A DNA stretch of 64,000 bases from Mytilus trossulus (Eukaryota > Mollusca > Bivalvia > Mytilida > Mytilidae): contig NC_086374.1 of the NCBI RefSeq assembly GCF_036588685.1, forward strand, positions 33,906,886 through 33,970,885, in the 5' to 3' direction. Below are positions 60,838 to 64,000 of the stretch, piece after piece; the first letter of the stretch is position 1, and each line of letters starts with the position of its first letter. The position numbers were made by a program, and so were the translations under genes. The notes under the pieces are model-generated. The model was given only the letters and a program-made list of their open reading frames with translations, ran no database searches and was not told where the DNA came from.

Positions 60838-61202
60838 GCGCCGTACGCATGAGTTGAAGCATATGTAAATACATGAAGAGTTGGTAAATTTCTGTTATTC
60901 TCGTTCTGTGTTTGAGTACTTTGATGAATCTCTGTTTCTAAGCTCGATGATAGATCTCGTGAAATTAATATCCATTTTGATTGGATATCCTCCGGTAATA
61001 TTTCGTCCCACTCCAATTTTAGCTTCCAAAGTGATTGCATAAAGGCTTTCGCTTTTACAGTAACTGTGCTTAATAGTCCTAAGAGATCGAAAATCTTGGA
61101 TGATTGCCGTAAAATATATCGTTTAGTAAGTTTTCCTTTTTTGTCCATCTCGAACGTGTTACATTGATAAAATAACTTGTCCGATTTAGCGTTCCATTGC
61201 AT
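60801..61202 (-). pseudogene. BEL/Pao RNase H-like region remnant
   Basis: RQSSKIFDLLGLLSTVTVKAK and WDEILPE are typical of the post-RT part of Pao polyproteins. The RNase H start reads HVFTYAS where the family has an Asp in place of Tyr, so the first catalytic acid is lost, and the frame shifts shortly after. Confidence 0.68.
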
Positions 61203-61319
61203 ACCAAGAATTTTAGTAAGATCATCTTTGTCTAAGGTTTGTTCTTTGCTAGAGATTTTTTGTAATTTTGGACTGTTTGAATTCTACGAGCGTAGGTTGA
61301 ATCCGCCTTTCGTAAGTAA

Positions 61320-61967
61320 TTCTCTCGATCTCCTGTAATAATCTATTACGCTATTTTCGTTATCAAAGCTAGTTAAAATGTTGTCCACATATAACCCATT
61401 TTCAAGTGTATCTGAAAGTTTCCTCGGATTTTCTTTAAAGTGCTTGAGAAGTGTGGCGCTCAAAATGAATGGCGAACATGTAGCTCAGAAGAGTACGGAC
61501 TTGAAGCAATATGTTATTAGCGGGCTTGATGTATTTGTAGGGTCGCTAAGCCATAAGAACCTCGTTGCATCTCTGTCTTTCTCGTCGAGCTGTTTTTGTC
61601 GAAATGTCTTTTCTAAATCTGAAGTCGTAGCATATTTCGTAGCGCGAAATCTCATAAGTATTCTCGTAATATCATTCATAACAGGTGGGTGTGATTCTAA
61701 GCATTTATTTAGACTTGGATTATCTCTTTCATCTTTGCAGCTACAATTATAAACAATGCGCATTGGCGTAGTAGATGATTCCTTGGCAGCAGGATGATGC
61801 GGGATATAGTGCACGGGTCGATCGGTAGGAAGTTTTGTTTCCTCAACTTTTTCAATAAAATGTCTTCTCTCCTGCTCCATTATGATATCTCCATACATTT
61901 TAAGTAAATCAGGTTTGTTTGCTAGACGTCCAATAACGCTTCCTGTCCTCTGTTTAACCAATTCCAA
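61320..61967 (-). pseudogene. BEL/Pao reverse transcriptase remnant
   Basis: HYIPHHPAAKESS...MRIVYNCS and DLEKTFRQ...RFLW are BEL/Pao RT motifs; a YVDN box lies near 61376-61390. A TGA at 61485-61487 breaks the frame where the family has Gly, with homologous residues continuing in the same frame after it. Confidence 0.75.
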
Positions 61968-61997
61968 GTTATGCAGCAGCGGAAGGAAGTCTGGTTT

Positions 61998-62640
61998 CTA
62001 TGGAAACTTAGCTGTATACTTTCCATTTTCTAGTATTATAGAGTTTTCTCCGTATTCTCTTACAACTTCAGACTGACTTTTAATATTATCGCTTGCTGAA
62101 ACCCCCATAGATTCTAAGTTCCAAAACTTTTCCAAGTCGCAAACAACGGCTATGTGATCAGTCAAAATATTCATCATTACCGATTGATTTGAACTACTTC
62201 CGTTTTTAGTTAGTACGGGTCCCGACAAGAGATTCTCGACTTTACTGCGGTCGGACCATTTCCTCTTATTATTTCATTTTCAACTATTGACCAGTAATAG
62301 TCTGCGCCAATCAATAAAGATATGTTAAACTTGTCTTCTGCGCATATCGGATGTGCAAGTCGTAAACGATGTAAGTATGGCAGTGCTTTGATTTCCTTTT
62401 GTGATTTTGTCTGAATAGGAGCGGCAATTTTCGGTACAATTATTACTTCTTTTTCTATTCTTTGATTATCAACTGTTTCAATGGCTATGTTTGCTTTATC
62501 AAGATGACGAACCTGTCCTTCGTTTCCTCCAAATCCCGATATTTTCAGTGAAATCTTTTCGGTGGACTCAATTTCTAATTTCTCGCTAAATCTTCAGTTA
62601 TGAATGAGTTCTGTGCTCCCTCGTCAAGTTATGAATTTGT
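61998..62640 (-). pseudogene. BEL/Pao protease region remnant
   Basis: Pieces such as FNLWSGPVL-type text around 62200 and LESMGVSASDN at 61998-62228 fit the DUF1758/aspartic-protease to RT linker of Pao elements. Frames are interrupted. Assignment rests on order within the element. Confidence 0.5.
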
Positions 62641-63225
62641 CATGATAGATCGATTTTCGGACCAAACTGGATTACGGCAGTTTTCAATAAAACATCTGTA
62701 TGTGCAGTAACAGTAGAATGTAAGTATGTGGTTAGCTCCAGTGGTGTTTCCTCTACGGCGGTATGTGCTACAGTCTTTTGTGTCCTATACTGGTTTTCGG
62801 TCAAGCTCTTTGGTTTTGTCTTATGTGCTTGGACATGTATGCTCGTGTGATGTCTTCTTCCGCACTGGCGGCATTTAAATTCAGACTTACACTCAGCTAC
62901 TCTATGACTTTCGAAACAGTTAAACTATACCTTATTTTGCTTCACAATTTCTATTCGTTTCGCAACATCTTTCACGTTTTTGCATTTATTTGGATTCTTC
63001 ACAAAATAAACCTTTCTTACGTGACTGTTTTCTGTTCTTTCCTGGAAATGTTTCGGCAATAAACGAAGCGGTCGGTAAAATTTCTAAATCTTCATTACTT
63101 GGACCTGTAGATTGTCCTGCAACCTGTACGCATACTTCCCTCTGTTTTGCTGTTCTCAATGATTCGATGTCCCAGTCGTCGTTTCCACGGTCTCGGGTTA
63201 TGTTTTTTCGTACGTCAGACGGCAA
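62640..63225 (-). pseudogene. BEL/Pao gag C-terminal part with zinc knuckles
   Basis: Continuation of gag in a shifted frame. After a gap the frame holds CFESHRVAEC and CRQCGRRHH knuckle-like motifs near 62850-62920; the first Cys position reads as TAG (62925-62927). Non-functional. Confidence 0.55.
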
Positions 63226-63851
63226 CTTATTGTATATTGTATATTGTATATAGGCGTAAGAATGGCTCCAAATGTACTCTCGTTTGTTCCTAAAGATTCT
63301 AATCCGCGTATGCTACACTCAATTCTGTCGGAAAAGTTTCTCAAACTGTCTGCGTTTGACCTCGGTGTGGGTAAATCAATTAAATTTTGAATATATGCGT
63401 TCGTGATTTTGTGGTTCTGACCAAACCTCTCTCTCATTATTGATACGGCTTGATAGTAATTTGCACTTGTGAGTGGTAAACCGGCGATACATTGCGCGGC
63501 TATTCCCTGAATCTGATTTTGCAAATACTCAAATTTCTGCACGTCTGTTAATGTTTGGTTATCGTGTATTGTTGATTGATATGCATCCCAGAAAGGTTGC
63601 CAGTTTAACAAATTGCCATTAAAATATGGTAGATTCAATTTTGGTAGTTTGTGGTAGATGCTAGAATTTGTTGCGCTCATTGACGATCTGTATTGCATAT
63701 CATTATTCTGCATGGGATAAGGAGTATTACATGTAGATGTGGAGTTGATAAAAACAAAATCTGCTGCATTTGGATTCCAGTTCTGATTAGAGCTAGTTTT
63801 ATTTGAATTGTTTTTCTGTTTTGAACTTGATGAATTGCGTACTTTTGTCAA
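63198..63851 (-). pseudogene. BEL/Pao gag-like ORF (frameshifted at 3' end)
   Basis: About 215 residues with the Pao gag signature (LPYFNGNLLNWQPFWDAYQS, LPLTSANYYQAVSIMRERFG). Near 63225-63250 three copies of a 7-bp ATACAAT unit shift the frame, and the homologous continuation (SDVRKNITRDRGNDDW) is in another frame at 62986-63225. Confidence 0.75.
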
Positions 63852-64000
63852 AATTCGTTCAATATCAAAACATACCGATCTGAGTCTTCTATCTCTGCTT
63901 CCATGTTTTCCTCTGCAATCTCCTCTAATATTTCATTATCAAGTTCCGAAAGGACATCCCTCTTTTTTCTTCAAGGTTTCACATAGGCTTTCTATTTCGT

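Larger units (their letters stand above)
60111..64000 (-). mobile_element. Decayed BEL/Pao LTR retrotransposon (continues right)
   Basis: Minus-strand remnants in the order gag (DUF1759-like), zinc knuckle, aspartic-protease region, reverse transcriptase, RNase H-like region, and the integrase C-terminal domain are typical of BEL/Pao. It carries several stops and frameshifts, and the integrase core seems deleted between the RNase H and C-terminal parts. A candidate 3' LTR is 60111-60320 (TGTCGG...CCGTCA). On the left it meets a copy of the 355-bp repeat family. It probably sits in an intron of gene C. Confidence 0.82.

Noticed and set aside
61378..61752. 124-codon plus-strand open frame
   Set aside because: Antisense shadow of the BEL/Pao RT.

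Overview
The window looks like nuclear DNA of a bivalve mollusc, most likely a mussel (Mytilus-like). It is very AT-rich, the genes are split into short exons with canonical GT/AG borders, and the introns are full of dispersed repeats that I recall from mussel sequences. I could not check species identity. There is no bacterial-style operon, CRISPR array or RNA gene that I can support.

All host genes seen here lie on the minus strand and belong to one tandem family built from proprotein-convertase (PCSK/kexin), TSP1, WAP and ShKT modules. Gene B (about 0.15-19.4 kb, probable non-coding first exon near 23.0 kb, 3' end off the left edge) can be assembled from 20 in-phase coding exons into at least 729 residues: signal peptide, subtilisin/kexin domain without a visible prodomain, P-domain, TSP1, WAP, short linker, WAP, WAP. 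The catalytic Asp, His and oxyanion Asn are kept, but the position of the catalytic Ser is Glu, so it reads as a pseudoprotease. Gene A (30.9-37.2 kb, probable first exon at 39.9 kb) is a complete 312-residue type II membrane protein: short cytoplasmic tail, one transmembrane segment, two TSP1 and two WAP domains. It ends at a TAG created by an apparent 2-nt deletion in its last WAP exon. Gene C (43.7 to beyond 58.5 kb) is the 3' half of another family member: end of the P-domain, linkers, TSP1, WAP, TSP1, TSP1 and a C-terminal ShKT domain with a stop. Its convertase part lies to the right of the window.

From about 60.1 kb to the right edge lies a decayed BEL/Pao LTR retrotransposon (minus strand), probably inside an intron of gene C. 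The rest of the space holds recurring dispersed repeats (including a 355-bp unit that forms a 2.6-copy tandem array at 45.85-46.79 kb), fragments of another retroelement's reverse transcriptase, several foldback/TIR elements, a perfect 31-bp-arm hairpin at 28.87 kb, a 1.14-kb tandem duplication at 48-50 kb and a 0.9-kb duplication carrying a TSP1 exon (50.1-51.0 and 53.1-53.9 kb).

The most interesting content is the gene family itself. A serine-dead convertase scaffold joined to protease-inhibitor-type WAP domains, with a membrane-anchored TSP1/WAP paralogue that lacks the convertase part, suggests secreted and surface-bound decoys, inhibitors or adhesive/shell-matrix/immune proteins. The function is inference; the domain order and residue changes are read from the sequence.
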